11,390 nucleotides of DNA from Chloroflexota bacterium (GTDB lineage Bacteria; Chloroflexota; Anaerolineae; Anaerolineales; UBA4823), in NCBI GenBank assembly GCA_023395675.1, contig JAEWYL010000093.1:1-11390 (forward strand). Direction: 5' to 3'. Below the pieces are notes generated by a model. The model had not been told where the DNA came from. It saw nothing but the letters and a program-made list of their open reading frames with translations, and did no database searches. A program made the position numbers and the translations under genes. This document shows positions 4,559 through 11,390 of the stretch, in pieces. Numbering within the stretch: the first letter of the stretch is position 1; each line of letters starts with the position of its first letter.

Positions 4559-7148
4559 ACCCGGCCGGTTATCTCTGAACGGCGAGTGGCTTTTCAAACC
4601 GTTCTACGGCGAGGACTGGAGCTGGCGCGGCGCGCACCGGCCCGGCACCCGGGACCGCCTCGGCTGGTCGCCGGGGAGGGTGCCCGGCTGCGTCCAGCAG
4701 GACCTGTGGCAGAACGGGCTGGTCCCGGACCCGTATTTCGAGGCGAACAGCCTGCTGCTCGAATGGGCTTCGGAGCGCACCTGGGTCTACAAGCGCAGCT
4801 TCACCCCGGAGGCGGACTGGGCAGGGCGGCGGGTTAGCCTGGTGTTCGAGGGGGTGGATTACGCGGCGCGCTTCTATCTGAACGGCGAGCTGCTCGGCGA
4901 GCACCGCGGCATGTTCGTCCCGGCGGTCTTCGAGGTGGGCGAGCGGCTGCGCTGGGGCGAGGCGAACCTGCTGGCGGTGGTGATCGAGCCGGCGCCGCGC
5001 GAGGAGCCGCAGGTGGGCTATACCAGCCGGGTGCGCACGCAGAAAGCGCGCATGAACTACTGGTGGGACTTCTGCCCGCGCCTGGTGCACCTGGGGATCT
5101 GGGACGAGGTCTATCTGGAGGCAGGCGGGGCGGTGCGGCTGGAGGACGCGTGGGCGCAGACCGTCTGGGCGGGGGGCGAAGACCACGCTCTCCTGCGCAT
5201 ATCCATCGAGCTGGAGGCCGGGAGCGCGCAGCCGGTGGAGATCGAGGCCGCGTTGAGCCTGGAGGGGGAGGCGGTGGCCGAGACGCAGGCGCGGCTCGAG
5301 CTGGCGGCCGGGCGAAACCCGTGCGCAGTGGAACTGGAGGTGGCCCAGCCCCGGCTGTGGTGGCCGAACGGCAGCGGAGCGCAGCCGCTCTACCGGCTGG
5401 ACATTCGCATAGCCACCAACGAAGGCGGGGAGAGAATCATATCCGATCAGGCCACCCTGGAGGTCGGGCTGCGCCGCCTGCGCTTCGTCCCCAACCAGGG
5501 GGCGCCGGAGGAGGCCCTACCTTACACCCTGGAGGTGAACGGGCGCAGGATCTATATCCAGGGCTGGAACTGGGTGCCGCTGGACGTTTTCTACGGCGTC
5601 GAGCGCCCCGAGAAGCTCGAGCGCTTGCTGACCCTGGCGCAGCGCGCCGGGGTGAACATGCTCCGGGTCTGGGGCGGGGGGCTGGTCGAGAAGGAGGCTT
5701 TCTACCGCCTCTGCGACCGGCTGGGCCTCCTGGTCTGGCAGGAGTTCACCCATTCCAGCTCGGGTATTGAAAACACCCCCTCCTGCGAGGCGGACTTTAT
5801 CGCCCAGGCGGCGGACACAGCCCGGCGCAGCCTCGTGCGCCGCCGCAACCACGCCTGCCTGGCGCTCTGGTGCGGCGGCAACGAGCTGCAGACCCCCGAT
5901 GGGCGCCCGCTGGACGAGTCACACCCGCTGCTGGCGGCCCTGCGCCAGGCCGTGCGGGAGCTGGACCCCGGGCGGGCCTGGCTGCCCAGCTCGCCCTCCG
6001 GACCGCTGTTTGGCAACAACCTGGAGAACCTGGAGCGTCAGCCGGAGAGCCTGCACGACGTGCACGGCCCCTGGGAGCACCAGGGCCTGGAGGGGCAGTG
6101 CCGGCTCTACAACCTGGGCGCCTCCCTGCTGCACAGCGAGTTCGGGGTGGAGGGCCTCACCAACCAGCGCACCCTGGACCGCACCCTCGCCCCGCAGCGC
6201 CAGGCGCCGGTGAGCCTGGAAAACCCGCTCTGGCGGCACCTGGGCGCCTGGTGGGTGAAGGAGCCTCGCTGGCGCGAGGTGTTCGGCGAGGTGCGGGAGG
6301 TTCGGGAGCTGGTGCGCGCCGTACAGGTCCTGCAGGCGGCCGGGCTGGGCTACGCGGTGGAGGCGAACCGGCGCAGGGCCTTCCGGAACAGCGGCAGCCT
6401 CCCCTGGCAGTTCAACGAGCCTTACCCGATGGCCGCCTGCACCTCGGCGGTGGACTACTACGCTCGCCCGAAACCGGCTTACTATGCCGTGGCGCGCGCC
6501 TACCGCCCCCTGCGCCTGAGCGCCCGCTTCCCCACCCAGGCCTGGTCCGGGAGAGAAGCGCTGGAGTTTGCCGTCTGGGTCTGCTGCAGCCGGCCCGGCC
6601 GGGTGGAGGCGGCTTCGCTGGAGCTGGAACTGCGGGGCGCGAGCGGTGTGCTCTACGCCGGGCGGCTGGAGAAGGTCTGGTACGGCGGCGAGGCTGCGCA
6701 GGAGCTTGCCCGCTGGCGCGTCCCGCCCGATGAAGTGGAAGAGGAGTTGTTCTTCCTGGACCTGCGCCTGGTGGACCCGGACGGCGCGCCCCTGGACAGC
6801 GCCCGCTACCTGCAGGCGCGCGGGGAGAGCCTGGCGCCGCTGCTGGCCGCCCCCGCAGCGGGCGTGACGGGGAGGCTGCTCGAGGCCGGGGACCGGCGCT
6901 GGACGCTCGTCCTGGAAAACAGCGGCCCCTGGAGCGCGCTGTTCGTCTGGCTGGAGGACCTGCTGCCCCTGGAGGGTAACGGCTGGGCTTATTTCGACGA
7001 CAACCATTTCTGCCTCTTCCCGGGGGAGAGCCGCCGGGTGGAGGTCGAGTGGCAGGGCGCACCGCCGGAGAGGCGGGCGGTGCAGGTTTCGGGGTTCAAC
7101 TTCCCCACATTCACCATTCAAGAGGATATGGGTGCAGGCAATGGATAA
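4551..7148 (+). CDS. GH2 beta-mannosidase
   Basis: This 865-residue protein has the usual GH2 length and order. The N-terminal sugar-binding sandwich (about 5-190) contains VPGCVQQDLW, WVYKRSF and the FEGVDYAARFYLNGE motif. Ig-like domains lie at about 195-310, and the TIM barrel (about 325-650) contains LRVWGGG (371-377). Accessory beta domains follow to the end. The acid/base is E445 in WCGGNEL and the nucleophile E530 in LLHSEFGVEG; PWQFNEPYP (618-626) is the conserved aglycone-side motif. Members cleave terminal beta-1,4-mannose from mannan or N-glycan oligosaccharides. No signal peptide is present, so it acts on imported oligosaccharides. It overlaps the MBL gene by eight bases and the GH5 gene at its end. 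The GH2 family is certain; beta-mannosidase fits better than galactosidase or glucuronidase by motifs and length. Confidence 0.93.
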   Translation: MDKPGRLSLNGEWLFKPFYGEDWSWRGAHRPGTRDRLGWSPGRVPGCVQQDLWQNGLVPDPYFEANSLLLEWASERTWVYKRSFTPEADWAGRRVSLVFEGVDYAARFYLNGELLGEHRGMFVPAVFEVGERLRWGEANLLAVVIEPAPREEPQVGYTSRVRTQKARMNYWWDFCPRLVHLGIWDEVYLEAGGAVRLEDAWAQTVWAGGEDHALLRISIELEAGSAQPVEIEAALSLEGEAVAETQARLELAAGRNPCAVELEVAQPRLWWPNGSGAQPLYRLDIRIATNEGGERIISDQATLEVGLRRLRFVPNQGAPEEALPYTLEVNGRRIYIQGWNWVPLDVFYGVERPEKLERLLTLAQRAGVNMLRVWGGGLVEKEAFYRLCDRLGLLVWQEFTHSSSGIENTPSCEADFIAQAADTARRSLVRRRNHACLALWCGGNELQTPDGRPLDESHPLLAALRQAVRELDPGRAWLPSSPSGPLFGNNLENLERQPESLHDVHGPWEHQGLEGQCRLYNLGASLLHSEFGVEGLTNQRTLDRTLAPQRQAPVSLENPLWRHLGAWWVKEPRWREVFGEVREVRELVRAVQVLQAAGLGYAVEANRRRAFRNSGSLPWQFNEPYPMAACTSAVDYYARPKPAYYAVARAYRPLRLSARFPTQAWSGREALEFAVWVCCSRPGRVEAASLELELRGASGVLYAGRLEKVWYGGEAAQELARWRVPPDEVEEELFFLDLRLVDPDGAPLDSARYLQARGESLAPLLAAPAAGVTGRLLEAGDRRWTLVLENSGPWSALFVWLEDLLPLEGNGWAYFDDNHFCLFPGESRRVEVEWQGAPPERRAVQVSGFNFPTFTIQEDMGAGNG
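7121..7126 (+). promoter_or_regulatory. Shine-Dalgarno supporting a GTG start for the GH5 gene
   Basis: AGAGGA ends five bases before GTG 7132 but 14 bases before the alternative ATG 7141. By spacing it favours the GTG. Confidence 0.55.
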
Positions 7149-8586
7149 GCTGACAGTAAGCGGCCGGTATATCGTGGACCGGGCCGGCGCGCCGGTGCGG
7201 CTGCGGGGGGTCAATATCGGCGGCTGGATGAATATGGAGTCCTTTATCAACGGCTACCCGGGGACCGAGAGCGGGCTGCGGGCCGCGTTCTCCACCTGCC
7301 TGGGGCCGGAGCGGGCGCAGTTCTTCTTCGAGCGCTGGCTGGATCACTTCTTTACCGAAGCGGACGTGAGGTTTCTGCGCGAACTGGGCGCCAACGTAAT
7401 CCGCCTGCCGCTGAACTACCGCCACTTCGAAGCCGACCGGGAGCCTTTCCACTACCTGGAGCCCGGTTTTGCGCGCCTGGAGCGGGCGCTGGACTGGTGC
7501 GCGCAGCACGGGCTGTACGCCATTCTGGACCTGCACGCCGCCCCCGGCTGGCAGAACGGGGACTGGCATTCCGACAACCCCCACGGGGCGGCCCTGCTCT
7601 GGTCTCAGCCGCATTTCCAGGCGCGCTGCACCGCGCTCTGGGCGGAGATCGCCCGGCGCTTTGGCGGCAGGCCGGAGGTCGCCGGGTACGACCTGCTCAA
7701 CGAGCCGCTCTCCGCCCCGGACAGCGAGAAGCTGTGGGGCGAGATGCGCCCGGATTGGCAGGCGCTGAACGGGCTGTACCGCCGGGCAGCGGAGGCCGTC
7801 CGGCAGGTGGACCCTCAGACCATCCTTTTCCTCGAGGGGGACGGCTGGGGAAACCGCTTCGAGGGCCTGGAGCTGCCGGAGGTGGATAATGTCGCCCTCA
7901 GCAGCCATAACTACAACCGCGCCGGCTGGGGCCCGGGGGCTTACCCCGGGCTGCACCGGGAGGGCTACTGGGACGAGGCTTATCTGCTGGAGCTCACCCG
8001 CAGGCACGAAGGGACACGGCTGGCCGAGAAGGAGGGCCTGCCGCTGCTGGCGGGCGAATTTGGCCCGGTGTTCAACGGCGCGCCGGAGGACCGCCCCTCC
8101 CGGCTGCGAGGCCTGCGCGACCAGATCCAATGCTTCGAGGCGCTGGAGATGCACTGGACCGCCTGGACCTACAAAGACGTGGGGGTGATGGGCTGGTTGA
8201 ACCTGGACCCGGAATCCCCCTATATGCAGCTTTCCGGTCCCTTCGAGCCGCTGCGGCGCCGTTTCCACACCGACCCCTGGATGTACTGGCTGCCCTCCAC
8301 CGCGCCGAAGGAAAAGCTGGGTGAGATCGCGGCGGAGCTGTGCGCCGAACTGCCGCAGGCGGGCCTGGATGAGAAGCGGCTGCAGGGAGCCCTGGTGCGC
8401 GCCGCGCTGGGCGGCGCGGTGAGCGAGGCGCTGCTCGTGCCCTTCGCGCGCGCCTTCCAGGGCTGCAGCGAACCCGAGTTGGATGAGATCCTGGAATCGT
8501 TCTCCCTGGCGCGCTGCCGCCCAAACCCGGGGGTGCTGGAAACACTCCGGTTTTATATCGATAGCAATAATTTCAATGCGGGATAG
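7132..8586 (+). CDS. GH5-type glycoside hydrolase (cellulase/exo-beta-glucanase/mannanase superfamily)
   Basis: This 484-residue TIM-barrel protein starts with the family's LRGVNIGGWMNMESF (24-38) and has RLPLNYRHF (91-99) and ILDLHAAPGWQN (131-142). The acid/base is E191 in DLLNEP, H259 lies in SSHNY, the nucleophile is E309 in LAGEFGP, and W346 lies in AWTYKD. A helical tail of about 95 residues (390-484) follows the barrel. With no signal peptide it is cytoplasmic and probably acts with the overlapping GH2 enzyme on short oligosaccharides; endo- or exo-activity on glucan or mannan cannot be decided. Two starts are possible: GTG 7132, with the better Shine-Dalgarno spacing, or ATG 7141 (MDKLTVSG), which would copy the ATGGATAA overlap of the preceding junction. 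Both fall inside the GH2 coding end. Family call secure, substrate not. Confidence 0.92.
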   Translation: MQAMDKLTVSGRYIVDRAGAPVRLRGVNIGGWMNMESFINGYPGTESGLRAAFSTCLGPERAQFFFERWLDHFFTEADVRFLRELGANVIRLPLNYRHFEADREPFHYLEPGFARLERALDWCAQHGLYAILDLHAAPGWQNGDWHSDNPHGAALLWSQPHFQARCTALWAEIARRFGGRPEVAGYDLLNEPLSAPDSEKLWGEMRPDWQALNGLYRRAAEAVRQVDPQTILFLEGDGWGNRFEGLELPEVDNVALSSHNYNRAGWGPGAYPGLHREGYWDEAYLLELTRRHEGTRLAEKEGLPLLAGEFGPVFNGAPEDRPSRLRGLRDQIQCFEALEMHWTAWTYKDVGVMGWLNLDPESPYMQLSGPFEPLRRRFHTDPWMYWLPSTAPKEKLGEIAAELCAELPQAGLDEKRLQGALVRAALGGAVSEALLVPFARAFQGCSEPELDEILESFSLARCRPNPGVLETLRFYIDSNNFNAG

Positions 8587-8599
8587 AAAATTGGAGCAG

Positions 8600-8648
8600 G
8601 ATATTGACTGGTTTTGCGCGGCTGCGCCGCGCAAATCCAGTCAATATC
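8600..8648. repeat. Long 23-bp hairpin between convergent genes
   Basis: Arms 8600-8622 and 8626-8648 are complementary except for one T-T mismatch (8612/8636), with a three-base loop. The outer part is AT-rich (GATATTGACTGG) and the core GC-rich (TTGCGCGGC). It begins 13 bases after the GH5 stop and has no T-run on either strand. It could end transcription from either side or be a REP-like mobile palindrome. Confidence 0.85.
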
Positions 8649-8686
8649 AGCCTGAAACCGATTTCACGAGAAATTAGAAGCAGAAT

Positions 8687-8710
8687 GGTCCGGGTTTTTA
8701 CGCCCGGGCC
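8687..8710 (-). terminator. Weak terminator-like hairpin just after the S10 gene
   Basis: 8687-8694 pairs with 8703-8710 (8 bp, one G-T), two bases beyond the S10 stop codon. The minus strand continues T-rich but without a proper T-run, so intrinsic termination is uncertain. Confidence 0.35.
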
Positions 8711-8712
8711 GG

Positions 8713-10209
8713 CTAGCCGGTGGGGCGGCTGCGTTCGATAAACCCCGCCAGGTCGGTCTTCAACTGCGCCATGCAGGCCCGGTCAATGTACATCATATGG
8801 CCCGCCTGGTAGTGGGCGGTGGTGATGTTCTCCGCCAGCTCCTCCTCCAGGTTCAGGTGGTTCAGGGTGTACTGGGTGGCGAAGTAGGGCGTAGCCAGGT
8901 CATAGTAGGCGCTGCCGACGAAGACTTTCAGGTACGGGTTCACATTCATCGCCCTGCGCAGGGTCTCCGCCACGTCCAGGTATTTATTCTCGTGTTCGGC
9001 ATAGCTCCAGGGCCAGACCCGGGGGTTCAGAATCTCATAAGGCAGGTCGCTCTCGAATTTTAGCTCGGCCCGCACGTAGTGGTTGAGCATGGCGGTGTAG
9101 GGCCCGGTGATATTGTTCAGGCTGGGGTCGAATTCGAAATTCTCTCCGGCTGCATCCCGGTCGCGTCCCAGGAAGCGGCTGTCCAGGCGTCCCACGGTTT
9201 TCCGCTCCTCCCGCATCAGCTCCTTCACGAAGCGGAAGATCTCGATGCGCAGGTTGGTGCGCCGGATATACTCCTTCGACAGGCCGGTATAGCGGGCCAG
9301 TTTTTCCACCAGCAGGGCGCGCGCCTCGGAGGGCAGGGAGGCCCCGCGCATCAGCCCCAGCGTGTAATCGCCCAGGGCGAAGGCTTCCACCTCCGCGAGC
9401 ACGGCGTGCAGCTCGCGGTCCTGCAGGTCCTCGGGCAGGCGGTGGTGGTACCAGGCCGTGGCGGCATAGGTGGGCAGGAACAGGATATAGGGCAGGTCGT
9501 TGCCCAGGTCGAACTCCAGGGTGGAGAAATTCAGGACGGAGGAGACCAGCATGATCCCATTCAGGTACATCCCGTGGCGGTCCTGCAGGTAGCCCGCCAG
9601 ACCGGCTGCCCGGGTGGTGCCGTAGCTCTCGCCGATCAGGAATTTCGGGGAGGCCCAGCGCTGGGCGCGGGTGGCGTAGAGGCGGATAAAATCGCCCACC
9701 GACTCAATATCTTTCTTGAAGCCGTGGAACTGTCTGGTCTTCTCCCCTGGGACGGCCCGGCTGTAGCCGGTGCTCACCGGGTCAATGAACACCAGGTCGG
9801 TCCTGTCCAGGAGCGAGTACTCGTTCTCGACCAGGCGGTAGGGGGGCGGCAGGGTATTGCCCATATCGTCCATGAGCACCCGGCGAGGGCCGAGCACGCC
9901 CAGGTGCAGCCAGACGGAGGAGGAGCCGGGCCCGCCGTTGAAGGCGAAGGTGATGGGCCGGGAGGCAGGGTCCTGCACGTCGCTGCGGGTGTAGGCGACG
10001 AAAAAGATGGAAGCGCGGGGCTTCTCGCCTTCGGCCTCGCCCTCCGGGCTTCCGGCTTCCTCTTTTAATACCATGGTGCCGCAGGTGACGCTGTAGCGGA
10101 TCACCTCGCCGTTGATGGTGACCTCGTGCTCGGTCAGCGACAGATAATCTTCTACCAGGGACTTCGACGATGATTCAGAAGGATTCGGTTGTTGGTCTGT
10201 GGGGCTCAT
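8713..10209 (-). CDS. S10-family serine carboxypeptidase, apparently cytoplasmic
   Basis: This 498-residue alpha/beta-hydrolase of peptidase family S10 removes C-terminal residues from peptides. Key elements are the oxyanion segment FNGGPGSSS (90-98), FIDPVSTGYS (141-150), nucleophile S195 in IGESYGTTR, D437 in SAYYDLATP and H471 in YQAGHMMY, giving a complete Ser-Asp-His triad. Length fits the bacterial branch of the family. The N-terminus is hydrophilic (MSPTDQQPNPSESSS) and shows no signal peptide, whereas classical S10 enzymes are vacuolar or secreted. An acidic insert (about 50-64, EEAGSPEGEAEGEK) looks like a surface loop. The start ATG has AGGAG at seven bases on the minus strand and a TATAAT box further up, so the gene is probably transcribed on its own. 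Its physiological substrate is unknown. Confidence 0.94.
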   Translation of the reverse strand: MSPTDQQPNPSESSSKSLVEDYLSLTEHEVTINGEVIRYSVTCGTMVLKEEAGSPEGEAEGEKPRASIFFVAYTRSDVQDPASRPITFAFNGGPGSSSVWLHLGVLGPRRVLMDDMGNTLPPPYRLVENEYSLLDRTDLVFIDPVSTGYSRAVPGEKTRQFHGFKKDIESVGDFIRLYATRAQRWASPKFLIGESYGTTRAAGLAGYLQDRHGMYLNGIMLVSSVLNFSTLEFDLGNDLPYILFLPTYAATAWYHHRLPEDLQDRELHAVLAEVEAFALGDYTLGLMRGASLPSEARALLVEKLARYTGLSKEYIRRTNLRIEIFRFVKELMREERKTVGRLDSRFLGRDRDAAGENFEFDPSLNNITGPYTAMLNHYVRAELKFESDLPYEILNPRVWPWSYAEHENKYLDVAETLRRAMNVNPYLKVFVGSAYYDLATPYFATQYTLNHLNLEEELAENITTAHYQAGHMMYIDRACMAQLKTDLAGFIERSRPTG

Positions 10210-10249
10210 TGGGTTTCTCCTGACGATCTTGATCCAAGCGTGCCAGGAG

Positions 10250-10255
10250 ATTATA
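10250..10255 (-). promoter_or_regulatory. -10 box of the S10 carboxypeptidase gene
   Basis: The minus strand reads TATAAT here, predicting a start near 10243 and a leader of about 34 bases that holds the AGGAG at 10217-10221. The -35 position has no TTGACA-like hexamer. Confidence 0.55.
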
Positions 10256-10305
10256 CCGGATGCGGGCTGAATGGAGCCCCTTTTCTCGAAAACGGGTCTG
10301 CGCGC

Positions 10306-10881
10306 TCACTGCAGGCTGCTGCGCTGCGCCTTCACCAGCAGCGCCAGCCGGAACTGCTCTTTGACGAATTTGGCGGCGTCCATTTTGGGCCAGTAGAAGG
10401 CATGGCTGTAGCCGGTTTTGATGTTGATCATCCCGATACCGGGATGCCCGTCGAAACAGGCGGCCTGGCTCAGGCCCACCGCCCGGGGGTCGTGCAGGGC
10501 GCGGCGCAGCTCCCGGTCGGGAGCCAGGATGCGGTCGATCTGGTAGCCGAGCGGCTCGATCACCGCCGAGACAGCCTCGACCATGTCGCCGATCAGCAGG
10601 CCCTGTTCCGAATAATTGTAGACCTTGAACAGGCTGTCGTGCGGGACGACCATGTGGAACTGCTTCAGCAGGTACTCGCTGAGGGCAGCCAGGATGCAGT
10701 CATTCTCCTGCCGGGCGGCTGCGCCTCGGTCCTCTCCGGGAGGCAGCGCCGCGTACCAGGGGAAGCGGCTGTGGATTTCCGCCTGCACGTAGCTGTGCCA
10801 GGCGGCTTCCCGGACGGTGGTGAGGTCCCCCTGGGTGATAAAAGCCTGCGGTGGGAGGCATTGAAACTTGATGGATTCCAT
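10306..10881 (-). CDS. Uncharacterised protein, possible papain/C39-like cysteine peptidase
   Basis: I do not recognise this 191-residue protein with certainty. It has a Q58-x3-C62 site in RQENDCILAALSEYL, at the start of a helix as in papain-fold and C39 peptidases (Q...DCgxAaL). A middle section follows (GLLIGDMVEAV, then RELRRALHDPRAVGL), with H160 in KTGYSHAFYW and D168 eight residues later. That Gln-Cys-His order and the spacing fit a C39-like domain, with the first helix beginning at the nucleophile. There is no signal peptide or membrane helix. I chose ATG 10881 (MESIKFQ): AAGG lies seven bases upstream, and the longer frame to 10986 would translate a palindrome. The gap to the S10 gene is 96 bases and holds that gene's promoter. 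The peptidase role is inference. Confidence 0.72.
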   Translation of the reverse strand: MESIKFQCLPPQAFITQGDLTTVREAAWHSYVQAEIHSRFPWYAALPPGEDRGAAARQENDCILAALSEYLLKQFHMVVPHDSLFKVYNYSEQGLLIGDMVEAVSAVIEPLGYQIDRILAPDRELRRALHDPRAVGLSQAACFDGHPGIGMINIKTGYSHAFYWPKMDAAKFVKEQFRLALLVKAQRSSLQ

Positions 10882-10938
10882 GATACGGCCTTGATATAAA
10901 TTTGAAGCGATGAAGCCTTTGCTCCACACCTTGATATT

Positions 10939-10987
10939 TGTGTTTGGGGAAAATGTGCGGCTTCGCACCACATTTTCCCCAAACACA
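10939..10987. repeat. Perfect 19-bp hairpin upstream of the putative cysteine peptidase
   Basis: 10939-10957 (TGTGTTTGGGGAAAATGTG) is perfectly complementary to 10969-10987 across an 11-base loop, and inner GTGCG/CGCAC arms (10955-10959 with 10964-10968) offer an alternative tip. It ends about 58 bases before the ATG at 10881, so it lies in the leader if transcription starts further upstream. Confidence 0.88.
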
Positions 10988-11031
10988 TAACCAAGTCTTT
11001 GCTCAGGAACTTTGCGAGAGTAATACTTGAA

Positions 11032-11037
11032 ATTATA
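11032..11037 (-). promoter_or_regulatory. Possible -10 box upstream of the hairpin and putative cysteine peptidase
   Basis: The minus strand reads TATAAT in an AT-rich patch. No matching -35 is seen. If used, it would give a leader of about 145 bases that includes the 10939-10987 hairpin. Apart from these two elements I see nothing definite in the 284-bp gap 10882-11165. Confidence 0.28.
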
Positions 11038-11165
11038 TGGAGCAAACCCGGAAAATGGGCTGATAATTTTGTCAGGTCAGCGCGGAAGGACTGTACAGTT
11101 TTCGGGAGAGACGGGCCGGAGCCCGAGCTTCCCGCCTGATGGGATCAAGGCCTGAGGGGGGAGGC

Positions 11166-11390
11166 TCAGGAGGTGGGCTCGTAGCCCTGCGTCTTGAGGA
11201 TCTGGACGATGGGGCTCACCGGCGCGGGCTGCGTCCCGGCTTCTTGCGGCTCGTCTCCTCCGGCCGCAGCCGGCGGGGCCTCCTCGAGCAGGGCGGCGGC
11301 GCGCATGGGCGTGCGGATCGAGACCGCCGCGCGCTCAAACCCTGCCGGGAGCTGCGGGGCGAGATCCACCGCCACCGGGGGCTTGCTGTC
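11166..11390 (-). CDS. C-terminal end of an unidentified protein (partial)
   Basis: The frame is open from the right edge to a TGA at 11166-11168, giving the last 74 residues. It begins DSKPPVAVDLAPQLPAGFE within the window, with no start needed. A GTG at 11373-11375 could serve as a start but lacks a convincing Shine-Dalgarno. The piece contains RAAVSIRTPMRAAALLEEA, an Ala/Pro/Glu-rich stretch (PPAAAGGDEPQEAGTQPAP) that looks like a flexible linker, and a short tail ending IVQILKTQGYEPTS. I recognise no domain. Amino-acid composition and third-position GC are consistent with a real gene, but the function is unknown. Confidence 0.5.
   Translation of the reverse strand, partial: DSKPPVAVDLAPQLPAGFERAAVSIRTPMRAAALLEEAPPAAAGGDEPQEAGTQPAPVSPIVQILKTQGYEPTS

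Noticed and set aside
5919..8634. Minus-strand frames of 443 and 507 codons opposite the GH2 and GH5 genes, and similar frames opposite the MBL gene (3323-4597)
   Set aside because: All are shadows of well-identified plus-strand enzymes with complete catalytic motifs. The antisense products are Gln/Pro/Ala/Arg-rich with no family signature.
10882..10986. Longer start for the putative cysteine peptidase at 10986
   Set aside because: The added residues would be encoded by the 19-bp palindrome at 10939-10987. The MESIKFQ start at 10881 has a weak but properly spaced Shine-Dalgarno.
11090..11099. Ten-base palindrome ACTGTACAGT as an operator
   Set aside because: It is a single short palindrome with no second copy and no promoter placed to use it. 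It could easily arise by chance.

Overview
This is a high-GC bacterial window of ordinary chromosomal type: mostly metabolic genes, with no tRNA, rRNA, transposase, phage or CRISPR signal. The host cannot be named from the sequence. GC-rich coding DNA with strong GC bias at third positions, a cytosolic-type S10 carboxypeptidase, a corrinoid-type UROD-family protein, a CoxM-like gene and intergenic repeats of the CACAGACGAACACCGGTGG type would fit an uncultured environmental lineage such as Chloroflexota (Anaerolineae). That placement is an inference.

Layout. The left edge (1-65, minus) holds the first 21 codons of a CoxM-like FAD-binding subunit of a molybdenum hydroxylase. It starts at TTG and has a -10 box at 111-116. 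Divergent from it, a good sigma70-type promoter (326-353) drives a secreted CHRD-domain protein (436-948), which is closed by a strong intrinsic terminator (971-1016). A GC-rich leader with stacked hairpins (1111-1160) precedes a UROD-family protein (1207-2349) that carries the H-x-C...C zinc motif of corrinoid methyltransferases.

A 390-bp gap follows, filled by two tandem copies of a ~165-bp composite repeat made of inverted sub-modules. Then comes a tightly coupled three-gene operon: a double metallo-beta-lactamase-fold hydrolase with an Ig-like tail (2741-4558), a GH2 beta-mannosidase (4551-7148) and a GH5-type glycosidase (7132-8586). None of the three has a signal peptide, so they probably handle imported beta-mannoside or beta-glucoside oligosaccharides in the cytoplasm. 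The UROD-like gene upstream is co-oriented and may belong to the same functional block. No transporter or regulator lies in the window.

A 23-bp hairpin (8600-8648) separates this block from convergent minus-strand genes: an S10 serine carboxypeptidase without signal peptide (8713-10209) with its own TATAAT box, a small protein with features of a papain/C39-like cysteine peptidase (10306-10881), and the C-terminal end of an unidentified protein (11166-11390) running off the right edge. A second long perfect hairpin (10939-10987) lies upstream of the putative cysteine peptidase and shares its GC-rich core with the first.

The points most worth following are the composite 165-bp repeat, the UROD-like/MBL/GH2/GH5 association, the altered metal site in the first MBL domain, the two related long hairpins and the possible small cysteine peptidase.
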